In this document: positions 21,813 to 30,548 of the stretch, piece by piece
Position numbering within the stretch: position 1 is the stretch's first letter
Layout of the letters: each line of letters starts with the position of its first letter
NCBI GenBank assembly: GCA_964453985.1
Contig: CAYVQB010000008.1
Span: 1 to 36,067 of the forward strand
Length of the DNA stretch: 36,067 nt
Reading direction: 5' to 3'
Source: CAYVQB01 sp964453985
Lineage (GTDB): Bacteria > Babelota > Babeliae > Babelales > UASB340
Translations under genes and position numbers: made by a program
The notes under the pieces: generated by a model
The model's database searches: none
What the model saw: only the letters and a program-made list of their open reading frames with translations
What the model was told of the DNA's origin: nothing

Positions 21813-23724
21813 TAAATTTTATGTGACAACACCTATTTATTATGTAAACTCCAAACCTCATGTAGGAACATTGTATTCAACTCTTATTGCTGATGTTGCT
21901 GCAAGATGGAATAAACTATGTGGAAAAGATGTTTTCTTTTTAACCGGTACAGATGAGCATGGTCAAAAGCTTGCCGAATGTGCAAAAAAAGAAGGTGTAT
22001 CTCCAAAGGAATTTGTAGACTCAATTGTTCCAACATTTAAAGATGCATGGAAAAAGTATGAGATAGATTACAATAAATTTGTAAGAACTACAGATCCTGA
22101 GCATAAAGAAGCTGTTTACAAGTTAATAGAGGCTTGGAAAAAAAACGATGATGTTTATAAGTCTGTTTATTCTGGATTATACTGTGTGCCCTGTGAGCGA
22201 TTTGTTGCCGCGGGAGATTCTTGTTGTCCTGAGTGCAAGCGAGAATTAATAGAAGTATCAGAAGAGAGCTATTTTTTTAGATTATCTGCTTATGAAGATC
22301 AGTTGTTAGAATTTTATGAAAAAAATCCTGATTTTATAGTTCCAAAAGAACGGATGAATGAAGTTGTTTCTTTTGTTAAGTCAGGCTTAAAAGATTTAAG
22401 CATTTCAAGAAAGAGTGTAGATTGGGGTATTCCTTTTCCTGAAAATAAAGAGCACACGGTCTATGTTTGGGGTGATGCGTTAACCAATTATATTAGTGCT
22501 ATAGGTTATGGAAAAGAAGATAAAAAATCACAAGAAGAGTTTGAACATTTGTGGCCAGCTGATTTACAGGTGATGGCAAAAGATATCTTGAGATTCCATG
22601 CTATTTATTGGCCTGCTTTTTTGATGTCTGCGGGCTTGCCTTTGCCTAAAAAACTTTTGGTTCATGGTTATATTCTTACTGATGGAAGCAAGATGTCTAA
22701 ATCTTTAGGCAATATTATGGATCCTAATCTTCTTGCTGAGTGGTATGGTGTAGAGCCTGTGCGTTATTATTTATTAAGACAGATGCCAATCAGCCAAGAC
22801 GGACATTTTTCTTTAAAAGAGTTAGAGAATCATGTAGCTTCTGATCTTGCAAACAGTTTTGGAAATCTACTGAATAGGACTTTAAGTTTAGCTTTAAATA
22901 ATGGTTTTGATAAAGTTACAGCTCCTGACGCTTTCGAAACACGAACCTTGGCTCTAAGAGAGCAATGTGCAGAAGCATTCAGAAGTTTTTGGGATGAGAT
23001 GAATCATAATCATTATCATGTTGCACTTGCTAATTTATGGAAATTCATTGCGCAAGTTAATGCATATTTTCATACTATGCAACCATGGGTAGCAGCCAAA
23101 AATGATAAAGAGCTTTTTGCCGAAATTATTTATGCCTCATGTCATTCTCTTTATACAGTTGGTGTTTTGTTATGGCCTGTAATGCCTACAAAAATGCAAG
23201 AGCTTTTGGATGCATTAGGACACAAATTTGATTTTAAAAATGATTACGAACAAGATTTGCGTAAGAATATTTGGGATAAAACTTTTGTTCTTAAAAAGAT
23301 TGACCCATTATTTGTAAGGCCAGAAAAGCATTCAAAAGAATTAGAAGAACCAAAGATGGAAACAAAAGAAGAACCCAAAAAACCTGAAACCAGTGACATT
23401 ATCGATATTAATGATTTTGCGAAAGTAAAACTTACAGTAGGCACTATTTTAGAGTGTGAACCTATCAAAGGCTCAAATAAACTTTACAAGTTAAAGGTTG
23501 ACTTGGGTACGCTTGGTAGTCGTCAGATTTTGGCTGGTGTTGCAAAGTTTTTCAAGCCAGAAGATCTTATTGGTAAGCAGGGTGTTTATGTTACCAATCT
23601 TGCACCTAGAAAGTTAATGGGAGAGCTTTCTGAAGGTATGATGCTTTTTGCTAAAGATGAAGAAGGTAACATGCAGATGACAACTGTTGCCGGTCCTGTG
23701 CCAAACGGCACACGCTTATCATAA
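21799..23724 (+). CDS. metG: Methionyl-tRNA synthetase
   Basis: MetG charges tRNA-Met and initiator tRNA. The protein has 641 residues. The HIGH motif is HVGT (21-24) after YVTTPIYYVNSKP. The zinc knuckle region has CVPCERF and CCPECKREL. The KMSKS loop is KMSKS (298-302). The anticodon-binding domain contains NLWKFIAQVNAYFHTMQPW. A Glu/Lys/Pro-rich linker (about 512-532) leads to a C-terminal EMAP/Trbp111-like tRNA-binding domain (about 535-641) with VKLTVGTILECEPI, GSNKLYKLKVDLG and LAPRKLMGELSEGMML. That domain supports dimerisation and tRNA binding. The gene is the last of the apparent operon and ends at a strong terminator. Confidence 0.96.
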   Translation: MPKNNKFYVTTPIYYVNSKPHVGTLYSTLIADVAARWNKLCGKDVFFLTGTDEHGQKLAECAKKEGVSPKEFVDSIVPTFKDAWKKYEIDYNKFVRTTDPEHKEAVYKLIEAWKKNDDVYKSVYSGLYCVPCERFVAAGDSCCPECKRELIEVSEESYFFRLSAYEDQLLEFYEKNPDFIVPKERMNEVVSFVKSGLKDLSISRKSVDWGIPFPENKEHTVYVWGDALTNYISAIGYGKEDKKSQEEFEHLWPADLQVMAKDILRFHAIYWPAFLMSAGLPLPKKLLVHGYILTDGSKMSKSLGNIMDPNLLAEWYGVEPVRYYLLRQMPISQDGHFSLKELENHVASDLANSFGNLLNRTLSLALNNGFDKVTAPDAFETRTLALREQCAEAFRSFWDEMNHNHYHVALANLWKFIAQVNAYFHTMQPWVAAKNDKELFAEIIYASCHSLYTVGVLLWPVMPTKMQELLDALGHKFDFKNDYEQDLRKNIWDKTFVLKKIDPLFVRPEKHSKELEEPKMETKEEPKKPETSDIIDINDFAKVKLTVGTILECEPIKGSNKLYKLKVDLGTLGSRQILAGVAKFFKPEDLIGKQGVYVTNLAPRKLMGELSEGMMLFAKDEEGNMQMTTVAGPVPNGTRLS

Positions 23725-23735
23725 ATAATATTTCT

Positions 23736-23773
23736 AAAAAAAGCCCCGTTCGTTAAGAACGGGGCTTTTTTTT
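23736..23773. terminator. Intrinsic terminator shared by metG and the RING-like gene
   Basis: AAAAAAAGCCCCGTTC (23736-23751) pairs perfectly with GAACGGGGCTTTTTTT (23757-23772) around GTTAA. It has A- and T-tracts on both sides, so it can stop transcription from both strands. The stop codon of the reverse-strand gene touches the right arm. Confidence 0.92.
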
Positions 23774-24938
23774 ATGTTAGAACAAATTCTTTAGGGTTAC
23801 TTGCAATATTGCGCCTACAGATTGGACACGCATTAGGGTGATTAGGCCTTACGAGTAATTCATTCAAGCATTCTTTACCGTAAACATGATTGCAATCTAA
23901 AATAAATATATGACTTTCGGGTTCCAAATCTTGCCAACATATAGGACAAATTTTTTGTTCGTGAGGTAAATCTTTAATTTCTATTTTTGGTATTTTTGTA
24001 AATATATTTTTGAAGACTCTTATTTTTTGTTTTAATTTTTCTTTATTGTATTGATATTGTTTTTGTAGATCTTTTAGGGCTGTTTCAATGATAAGTTTTT
24101 GAAAGATATCTATTATAATTAAACGGATATTATTGTTTCTCGTAAAGCTAAGAACTTTTTTTGGAACTTTGAGATTTAGGCTATCGGAGCCTTGAACTAA
24201 AGTATTTACGGTTAATATACCACCTTCAATTTTGAGCTCAATTTGTTCTGTTGCTTTTTGTTCTTTTATTGCGATTTTTAGAGTTTTAAAATCATCACAA
24301 ATTTTATAGATAGTTTCGGGATTTTTTTCTAAGAAATTTTCCAGGTAATTTATATAATCTTGTAATTTAGAGCTAAATGTTTGAGATAAATCTCCCACTT
24401 TATTTTTTGTTTTTATAGAGTTAAAAATAGATAGGTTTGTTAACAACAAGCGTTTTTCATTAACAAACCTATCAAATAAATATTTTGAAGTTTGTGCTGT
24501 TATGACGCTGGATAGGGTTGGTGGTAAAATTTTAAAAGTAGCAAGATTAAACAATAGTGTGCTTGTTATCCCGGGAAAAGGGATCACATTTCTCCCATTA
24601 TGATTTATAAGAATCTTAGAAATAAGCTTTGTATTTGATTCTAAGTTTTTAAATATATCTTCTTGCAGGTATTTGATCGGTGAAAGGGATAAGCTATAAA
24701 GTGCTTTGTCACAAAAGTGTTTAGCTATAAAATTTTTAAATTTACTTGGTTTGTTATATTCATGTTGTTCTCTAATTATTTGAAATAATTGGTGTTTAAG
24801 CTCATTTATTCTTTTTTCTTGTTTATAAAGAATATCAATTGTCTCAAGATTGCTTTCTTGATCTTCCATTGATTGAGAATGAGTAGAGATAGTTGACACA
24901 AATACAGTTAATATTAGTAGTTTTGATAAAGCGTTCAC
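23772..24938 (-). CDS. Exported protein with C-terminal RING-like finger
   Basis: This 388-residue protein has an N-terminal signal peptide (about 1-22, LSKLLILTVFVSTISTHS). A long, mostly helical, Lys/Glu/Ile-rich region follows with no recognised domain. A RING-like zinc finger sits at about 331-374: Cys331-x2-Cys334, Cys349-x-His351, Cys357, then Cys371-x2-Cys374. In canonical C3HC4 RINGs the middle reads C-x-H-x2-C-x2-C; here it is CNHVYGKEC, so Gly354 stands where the fifth ligand should be. Eukaryotic RINGs are E3 ubiquitin ligases, and a bacterial exported RING would most plausibly act in a host cell. Export beyond the periplasm and E3 activity are inference. The start is GTG at 24938 with AGG upstream. 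It is the last gene of a three-gene reverse-strand operon. Confidence 0.82.
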   Translation of the reverse strand: MNALSKLLILTVFVSTISTHSQSMEDQESNLETIDILYKQEKRINELKHQLFQIIREQHEYNKPSKFKNFIAKHFCDKALYSLSLSPIKYLQEDIFKNLESNTKLISKILINHNGRNVIPFPGITSTLLFNLATFKILPPTLSSVITAQTSKYLFDRFVNEKRLLLTNLSIFNSIKTKNKVGDLSQTFSSKLQDYINYLENFLEKNPETIYKICDDFKTLKIAIKEQKATEQIELKIEGGILTVNTLVQGSDSLNLKVPKKVLSFTRNNNIRLIIIDIFQKLIIETALKDLQKQYQYNKEKLKQKIRVFKNIFTKIPKIEIKDLPHEQKICPICWQDLEPESHIFILDCNHVYGKECLNELLVRPNHPNACPICRRNIASNPKEFVLT

Positions 24939-24958
24939 AATTATACCTATTGTTTAAT

Positions 24959-25342
24959 TTAAAGTTGTTCTATAGTGTCTTTGATCATCTTAATTCTAAA
25001 GTTAATGTTACGTATTATTTCTTCCTGATTTATAAGTGGCTGAGAAAAAAGATGAAGATCTGGTATTATCTCTTCTAGCCAAGCGTTAATTCTTTCTAGA
25101 GCATATAGAGGTAGTGTTTCTATATATGTATTTAGGAGAGTTAAATTATGTTGTATAGGATTAGTTAGCTTGGTTTGATTTGTTAAACGTGTTACTTTGT
25201 TTGATAGTTGCACAGTTTTATTTTTCTGGAATTCCCGAAGTTTAGTTTGTGATAACTCCATTGGAACTGCGACGTTAAAACTCGCTTGAAGCATAGTGAC
25301 AATAACAATAAATATTCTGAAAAAATCTTTTCGATAAAGCAT
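24959..25342 (-). CDS. Small exported hypothetical protein
   Basis: This 127-residue protein is not recognised. Residues 1-26 (RKDFFRIFIVIVTMLQASFNVAV) form a signal peptide or anchor. The mature part is helical and polar, with Asn, Gln, Thr and Leu dominating (QLSNKVTRLTNQTKLTNPIQHN) and no cysteine. GGGGAA precedes the ATG. It starts 18 bases after the alpha/beta hydrolase stop and ends 20 bases before the RING-like gene, so all three are probably one transcript. Confidence 0.7.
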   Translation of the reverse strand: MLYRKDFFRIFIVIVTMLQASFNVAVPMELSQTKLREFQKNKTVQLSNKVTRLTNQTKLTNPIQHNLTLLNTYIETLPLYALERINAWLEEIIPDLHLFSQPLINQEEIIRNINFRIKMIKDTIEQL

Positions 25343-25360
25343 TATTTCCCCATACTTGCT

Positions 25361-26608
25361 TTAGTTTACGCTTTTAATTTTACTAGCCTCATATTCTATT
25401 AGCTTATCTTTATTTTGCAAGCATTCTATGAATTTATCATGAGGAAGTTCCATAAAAAGATCACAAATAAGTTTATATAACTCTTTTTGTTTTAGGTGAT
25501 TAATAACGTGAGGATTAGATGTTAAGACCATTGTCTTTTCTGTTGAGGTAAGGTTCCACATTATCTCATTATCTCTTCTATCTATAACCTCATCGCTTTT
25601 ACCATAAAAAAACAAGATGGGTATATCTTTAATTTTAGGTAAATATTCTAAAAGTGTTACTTGGTTAAATTTTGTATAGGAAAGCTCTTGAGCAAAAGCC
25701 AATGATAAATCTTGGCACCACTTTTTTTTGAACGGCCATTTATTAGACCAGCCACCGTATTGAGGAGACCATATTTTTTTAGGATCTTTTATTACTCTTT
25801 TTACAAAATTCTCTAGAGATAGCCAGCATCCATCGAGTATAAGTTTTGAGAATGTTTGTTCATTAGGATAGCATGCTGCTGTTTTTGCAAATAGCATAGC
25901 TGTATAGCATATGCCCAAACCTATAATTTGTTTATAATTTTTTAAGGTTCTAATTTTTCTTAAAACAGCTATAACATCTTTTTCTTCTTCTTGCCCAAGT
26001 CTGGTTTTTGATGTGTCTACACCTAATAAGCATTTACTAAGACTAAATTCTGCTTGATCAAGTCCATGACCTCTTGGATCAAAAAAAATTATATCGTAAC
26101 TAGAGTCTGCATAACCGGAACTTAAAAACATATCTAAAAAAGAAGACATTTTTTCTCGGGGGTTTCCAAATCCTGCACCAACAAGTATGACTTTATCGCT
26201 ATGTCTATCAAAAAAAGTGCAAGGTATAATTAGTTCATCATCTGTTTGCGCGTAAAATATTTGTCCTATATTTTGCTTGAATGGTTTTGGTTCCATGTGA
26301 TATTTTCTTAAGAAGTTTGTATCACATAGAACATTAGGATTAAAAAGTATAGAGCTATTAAGAGAGATATTTTTATTTTTTGCAAATCCCTCTATTTCTG
26401 GTTTTAACTCAAAGCTGCTATCTGCATAGCCGGATAAAATTTCTGTTTTATAAGAATAACAAAAAGGTGACTTTAGTGGTGGGCATAAATTATAATTTTT
26501 TAGTCTATTTATAAAGAATTCATCATTAGTGAATATAGGTTTAGCCCAGTAGCAAAGGAGAAAATTAGATGTTAATATGAATAAAAAGAGTTTTTTGAAA
26601 ATTTTCAT
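25361..26608 (-). CDS. Exported alpha/beta hydrolase with cysteine nucleophile
   Basis: This 415-residue protein starts with a signal peptide (MKIFKKLFLFILTSNFLLCYWA). The alpha/beta-hydrolase core begins near residue 138 with KVILVGAGFGNPRE (oxyanion region) and IIFFDPRGHGLD. The nucleophile elbow is GLGICYTAM: Cys234 replaces the usual Ser, and Thr236 stands where the second Gly of GxSxG is expected. The likely acid is Asp339 in FFYGKSDEVID and the likely base is His367 or His371 in NPHVINH. A Cys triad resembles dienelactone hydrolases, but the substrate is unknown. The heptad SGYADSS occurs twice, at 59-65 and 164-170. It is the first gene of the reverse-strand secreted-protein operon. 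Confidence 0.75.
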   Translation of the reverse strand: MKIFKKLFLFILTSNFLLCYWAKPIFTNDEFFINRLKNYNLCPPLKSPFCYSYKTEILSGYADSSFELKPEIEGFAKNKNISLNSSILFNPNVLCDTNFLRKYHMEPKPFKQNIGQIFYAQTDDELIIPCTFFDRHSDKVILVGAGFGNPREKMSSFLDMFLSSGYADSSYDIIFFDPRGHGLDQAEFSLSKCLLGVDTSKTRLGQEEEKDVIAVLRKIRTLKNYKQIIGLGICYTAMLFAKTAACYPNEQTFSKLILDGCWLSLENFVKRVIKDPKKIWSPQYGGWSNKWPFKKKWCQDLSLAFAQELSYTKFNQVTLLEYLPKIKDIPILFFYGKSDEVIDRRDNEIMWNLTSTEKTMVLTSNPHVINHLKQKELYKLICDLFMELPHDKFIECLQNKDKLIEYEASKIKSVN

Positions 26609-26685
26609 GATACCTATTTAAAGTTTATTTTTGCAAATAGTAAAAATAATAAAAATATTTAATATTTAATACGAAATTTTAAGAT

Positions 26686-27933
26686 ATGATAACTTTTAAT
26701 TCAAAAAAAATAAAGTCTGGGTTTGCCATATTTAAGCATAAAAAAGATCTAATTTATTTGGATAGTGCTGCTACGGCGCAAAAGCCAGAAATTGTTGTAC
26801 AAGCAGTAAGCAATTTTTATGATAAGCATAATTCCAATATACACCGTTCAATTTATGATCTTGGCGAAGCTGCTACTACACTATATGAACAGTCAAGAGA
26901 AAAAGTAGCTGAGTTTGTTAATGCAGATTCACAAGAGATAGTTTTTACTCGGGGGACAACAGAAAGCATTAACTTTGTTGCAGATTCTTGGGGTAGGGCT
27001 AATGTTGGGGCTGGTGATAATATTTTGATCACCCAGGCCGAACATCATGCAAACTTTTTGCCATGGCAAAGGCTTGCAGCAGAAAAAGGTGCTCAGCTTA
27101 ACTTTATAAAATTAGATAAAAAGAGCTTTTTGTTAGAAACTCCAGACTTAGATAGCTTAATAAATCCTAAAACGAAGCTTGTAGCTTTAACTTATGATTC
27201 AAATGTTTTAGGTAATATCTGGTCAACAGGCTTGCTTGAAAAAGTTATTCAGAAGGCACATTCTGTTGGAGCAAAGGTTTTGATTGATGTAGCTCAAAGC
27301 ATTGCTCATGAAAAAACTGATGTGAAAAAGCTCTATGCTGATTTTTTAGCTTTTTCTGGCCACAAGATGTTTGGACCAACTGGAATTGGGGTTTTGTATA
27401 TTAAAAAAGATTTGCATGATCATGTTCCTCCATATCAGGTTGGAGGTTCAATGGTATATTCTGTTTCTTTTGCTAAGCCTGCTGTATATCGTGATGCACC
27501 GCAAAAATTTGAAGCAGGGACTCCTCCAATTGCTCAAGCAATAGGTTTAGGTGTTGCTATTGATTACATCAAAGAGAATCTAAATTTTGATGAATTAAGA
27601 AAACATGAAGCAGGTTTAACCAAAAAGCTTTTGGATGGTTTGCAGAGAATAGATGGATGCCACATTTTGGGTAATTTGGATATGCTTGCAAAATCTGGCC
27701 ATCTTGTTTCTTTTTATATAGATAATATTCATGCTCATGATTTAAGTGCATATTTAAGTAATAATAATATAGCGGTCAGAAGTGGGCATCATTGTGCCCA
27801 ACCATTGGCACAATTATTAGGGGTTGAGTCTAGTTTGCGTGTTAGCTTTTCTGCTTATAATACAGAACAAGATGTAGAGGTATTTTTGGATAAATTAAAA
27901 GAAGCGATAGATTTTTTTGGGAAAAACTTATGA
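26686..27933 (+). CDS. sufS: Cysteine desulfurase SufS (group II)
   Basis: SufS takes sulfur from cysteine as an enzyme persulfide, using PLP, and passes it on for Fe-S cluster assembly. It has 415 residues. The family opening is DLIYLDSAATAQKP. The PLP lysine is Lys227 in FSGHKMFGPTGIGVLYIKK, and the active cysteine is Cys370 in RSGHHCAQPL, with the short loop of group II enzymes. The ribosome site is weak (TTTTAAG). It overlaps sufU by 4 bases (ATGA), so the pair is coupled. Confidence 0.95.
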   Translation: MITFNSKKIKSGFAIFKHKKDLIYLDSAATAQKPEIVVQAVSNFYDKHNSNIHRSIYDLGEAATTLYEQSREKVAEFVNADSQEIVFTRGTTESINFVADSWGRANVGAGDNILITQAEHHANFLPWQRLAAEKGAQLNFIKLDKKSFLLETPDLDSLINPKTKLVALTYDSNVLGNIWSTGLLEKVIQKAHSVGAKVLIDVAQSIAHEKTDVKKLYADFLAFSGHKMFGPTGIGVLYIKKDLHDHVPPYQVGGSMVYSVSFAKPAVYRDAPQKFEAGTPPIAQAIGLGVAIDYIKENLNFDELRKHEAGLTKKLLDGLQRIDGCHILGNLDMLAKSGHLVSFYIDNIHAHDLSAYLSNNNIAVRSGHHCAQPLAQLLGVESSLRVSFSAYNTEQDVEVFLDKLKEAIDFFGKNL

Positions 27934-28322
27934 CAAATAAATTATACCAAGAAGAATTGATGGATCATTTTAAGTACCCAAGGAACAAGAAGAAGTTAGA
28001 AGATCCAGATTTTGCTAGTGGACAAAAGAACCCGTCTTGTGGTGATAGCGTTAGTATTGAAGGTATAGTAGAAAAAGATTCTCAGACGGGAAAGTTAAAA
28101 ATAAAAGAGCTTGCGTTTGATGGTTCAGGGTGTGTTATAAGTCAGGCTGCAGCTTCTATGTTAACCCAGTTTTGTAAGGGTAAATTTGTTGACCAAGTGA
28201 TGGCCATGAACAAAGATGATGTTTTAAAGCTTATCAAAATAGAATTAGGGCCAACTAGATTACGATGTGCTTTGTTATGTTTGGAGGCACTCAAAAGTGC
28301 TTTGCAAAAATTTGTTAAATAA
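27930..28322 (+). CDS. sufU: SufU-type Fe-S scaffold / sulfur acceptor
   Basis: SufU accepts the persulfide from SufS with a zinc-bound active site and relays sulfur to the SufBCD scaffold. In this 130-residue protein the ligands are Cys37 and Asp39 in NPSCGDS, Cys68 in GSGCVISQA, and Cys113 in RLRCALLCLEAL. Extra cysteines lie at 82 and 117. The RLRCALLCLEAL form resembles SufU more than IscU, which has a Lys-x-His-Cys motif. SufB, SufC and SufD are not in the window, so the scaffold complex must be elsewhere or absent. Confidence 0.9.
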   Translation: MTNKLYQEELMDHFKYPRNKKKLEDPDFASGQKNPSCGDSVSIEGIVEKDSQTGKLKIKELAFDGSGCVISQAAASMLTQFCKGKFVDQVMAMNKDDVLKLIKIELGPTRLRCALLCLEALKSALQKFVK

Positions 28323-28348
28323 GTTTAATTTATGCAGGGGAAGTTTCT

Positions 28349-29872
28349 ATGTTAGATATTAGAATTTCAGAAAAGCCTTTTTGGCAGAATGATGTAGAAG
28401 GTTATGTTTTTTTATTAAAAGAAAATTTTGTGCCAACTTGTGATTTTGTTAATCTCGAAGAAATTGAAAAAAATTATTATCCAAATTTAAAAGAGATTCT
28501 AAAGAAGCATAAGTTCACCGGAAAAAAGGGTGAATCTTTTGTTTTAACAGGGACCAAAGATAAAAAGCTTATACAGTTTGTTTTTATAGGTATTGGCAAG
28601 CTTGATAGCAGATGGAACAATGAGCTTGAAAGTCTAAGAAGGGCCGTTGGTTCTGCTGTAATTTTATTAAAAAAACTTGATATAAAAAATGCTGTTTTGC
28701 CTGTGCCAGAAGAAAAACCTTTTGGTTTAATTAAGGCAAGATTGGTAAGACAGATGGTTATTGCTGCTTTAATGGCAGATTATGAATTTATAAAATTTAA
28801 AAGCGATAAAAAAGAAGATGAACAGTGGAAGGGTGAACTCTTTTTAGCTTTAGATTCAGAATCAGATCAAACTTTTGCTTTAAGCTTGGATGAGGGTAAA
28901 ACTATTGGTCATGCTACCAACTTTGCAAGACATTTAGCTGATATGCCTTCAAATCATATAACTCCAATGACTTTGAGTATGGAAGCAAAAAAAATTGCTG
29001 ATGACTATGATTTAGAATGTAATGTCTTTGGCAAAGAGAAAGCGCAAGAACTTGGCATGGGTGGGTTTTTAGCTGTAGATTCTGGTTCTGATGAGCCTGG
29101 TAAGTTTGTGACCATAGAGTATAAAGCAGATAAGGAAAATGCTCCTACGATTGCTCTTGTTGGCAAGGGGGTAACATTTGATACAGGTGGAGTTAGCTTG
29201 AAGCCTGCAAGTGCCATGAGTGGTATGAAGTTTGATATGTGTGGGGCTGCTGCTGTTATTGCTACCATGAAAGCAATAGGTGAATTAAGACCAGAAGTTA
29301 ATGTTATAGGGATTACGCCATTGGTTGAAAATATGCCTAGTGGTAAATCTTTTAAACAAGATGATATTATTACTTTTATGAATGGTAAAACAGCTGAAAT
29401 ACAAAACACTGATGCTGAGGGTAGATTAATTTTAGCTGATGCACTTTGTTATGCAGAGAAATATTATAAACCGGATGTAATATTGGATATAGCAACTCTT
29501 ACTGGTGCTTGTCCTTATGCATTGGGTCATTTTTTTACTGGATTGATGACACCTGATGAACTTATTGGCACAAAGTTACAGGCTGTTAGCCTTGTTTCTG
29601 GTGATAGAGTTTGGCCGTTACCTTTAGACGAGGATTTTAAAGCTGCTATTAAATCTGAAGTTGCAGATATTTCTAATTGTGGTTCTGCTGCATATAAAGC
29701 TGGAACTATTACTGCGGCCTGTTTCTTGAATAATTTTGTTGAAAAAACAAAATGGGCTCACTTGGATATTGCAGGAACTGCTGATAGTGTTCCTGGTGTT
29801 AGTTATTTGGGTAAAGGTGCTACCGGCGCTGGTGTTAGACTATTTATAGATTTTATTTTGAATTTTAAATAA
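28349..29872 (+). CDS. pepA: Leucyl aminopeptidase (M17 family)
   Basis: This two-metal cytosolic exopeptidase removes N-terminal residues from peptides. It has 507 residues. The M17 catalytic half contains VGKGVTFDTGGVSLKPA with the metal-binding Lys and Asp. The signature NTDAEGRL starts at residue 353, and MKFDMCGAAAV and ILDIATLTGAC are also typical. CAGGGGAA precedes the ATG. It starts 26 bases after sufU, may be read through from sufSU, and ends at a strong bidirectional terminator. Confidence 0.96.
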   Translation: MLDIRISEKPFWQNDVEGYVFLLKENFVPTCDFVNLEEIEKNYYPNLKEILKKHKFTGKKGESFVLTGTKDKKLIQFVFIGIGKLDSRWNNELESLRRAVGSAVILLKKLDIKNAVLPVPEEKPFGLIKARLVRQMVIAALMADYEFIKFKSDKKEDEQWKGELFLALDSESDQTFALSLDEGKTIGHATNFARHLADMPSNHITPMTLSMEAKKIADDYDLECNVFGKEKAQELGMGGFLAVDSGSDEPGKFVTIEYKADKENAPTIALVGKGVTFDTGGVSLKPASAMSGMKFDMCGAAAVIATMKAIGELRPEVNVIGITPLVENMPSGKSFKQDDIITFMNGKTAEIQNTDAEGRLILADALCYAEKYYKPDVILDIATLTGACPYALGHFFTGLMTPDELIGTKLQAVSLVSGDRVWPLPLDEDFKAAIKSEVADISNCGSAAYKAGTITAACFLNNFVEKTKWAHLDIAGTADSVPGVSYLGKGATGAGVRLFIDFILNFK

Positions 29873-29879
29873 TAAAACG

Positions 29880-29935
29880 AGTATCTTAAACAAAAAGCCC
29901 CCAAAGTTTTTTGGGGGCTTTTTGTTTAAGATACT
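29880..29935. terminator. Bidirectional intrinsic terminator
   Basis: Arms at 29880-29905 and 29910-29935 are perfectly complementary over 26 bp around the loop GTTT. The core is AAAAAGCCCCC / GGGGGCTTTTT, extended outward by GTATCTTAAAC and its complement. It sits between the convergent pepA and the reverse-strand secreted orphan. Confidence 0.95.
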
Positions 29936-29945
29936 TTTAAACTTT

Positions 29946-30443
29946 TTATTTACCAGACGCTCTTTTGCTACAAAAAGAATTTGAACTAACGCCTAATAGT
30001 AATGCGAAATTCTTTGCGATTTCTGTTGGGTTAATCTTTTTGCCTAGTGATTTTTCTTTTGTATTATTATAAGCTTGTTTACTTAATTTTTTAAGTTTAA
30101 TAACAAGTTTTTGATCTAATAATAAAATTTTATTATTTTCTAGTGTATTTAAGCGAATGCCTGCAGCTTTGCCTTGAAGTGATGCAAACCAAATCTTTCG
30201 TTCAAGTTCTTCTAGGCTGACTTTGTATATAAATTCGTTATCTTGATTTGTTTCGCTTTTTTCACAGAGAGTATAAAATCTTGAATTTTCTTTAATTGGT
30301 TTTAGTGGAAAGATGATGTTTTCAGCGAAATCATTATTATGCCTTGTATTTATAAGTTCATATTTGTATTCGATAGCAAACATAGTTTTTGTTAGAAAAA
30401 GTGAAACAAGAAATATTTTTGCCAATATAGTAGATGTTTTCAT
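29946..30443 (-). CDS. Secreted hypothetical protein
   Basis: This 165-residue protein is not recognised. A signal peptide covers residues 1-23 (ILAKIFLVSLFLTKTMFA). The mature protein is basic at its C terminus and mostly helical there (KLVIKLKKLSKQAYNNTKEKSLGKK). Two cysteines lie far apart (CEKSE and FCSKR). AGAGG precedes the ATG. It is divergent from the first PQ-loop gene and ends at the shared terminator. Confidence 0.75.
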   Translation of the reverse strand: MKTSTILAKIFLVSLFLTKTMFAIEYKYELINTRHNNDFAENIIFPLKPIKENSRFYTLCEKSETNQDNEFIYKVSLEELERKIWFASLQGKAAGIRLNTLENNKILLLDQKLVIKLKKLSKQAYNNTKEKSLGKKINPTEIAKNFALLLGVSSNSFCSKRASGK

Positions 30444-30548
30444 GAAGGCCTCTTTCGTGATTAATTTATTTATTGAAATTTTATAATAAAAATAAGTAAG
30501 ATAATAATATAAAAAAATCTTATAAAGTCAAAATTTTGGGGTGGGATA

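Noticed and set aside
29005..29409. A 134-residue open frame antisense to pepA
   Set aside because: It lies fully inside the confidently identified aminopeptidase, has no ribosome site, and its composition is that of a reverse-frame shadow.
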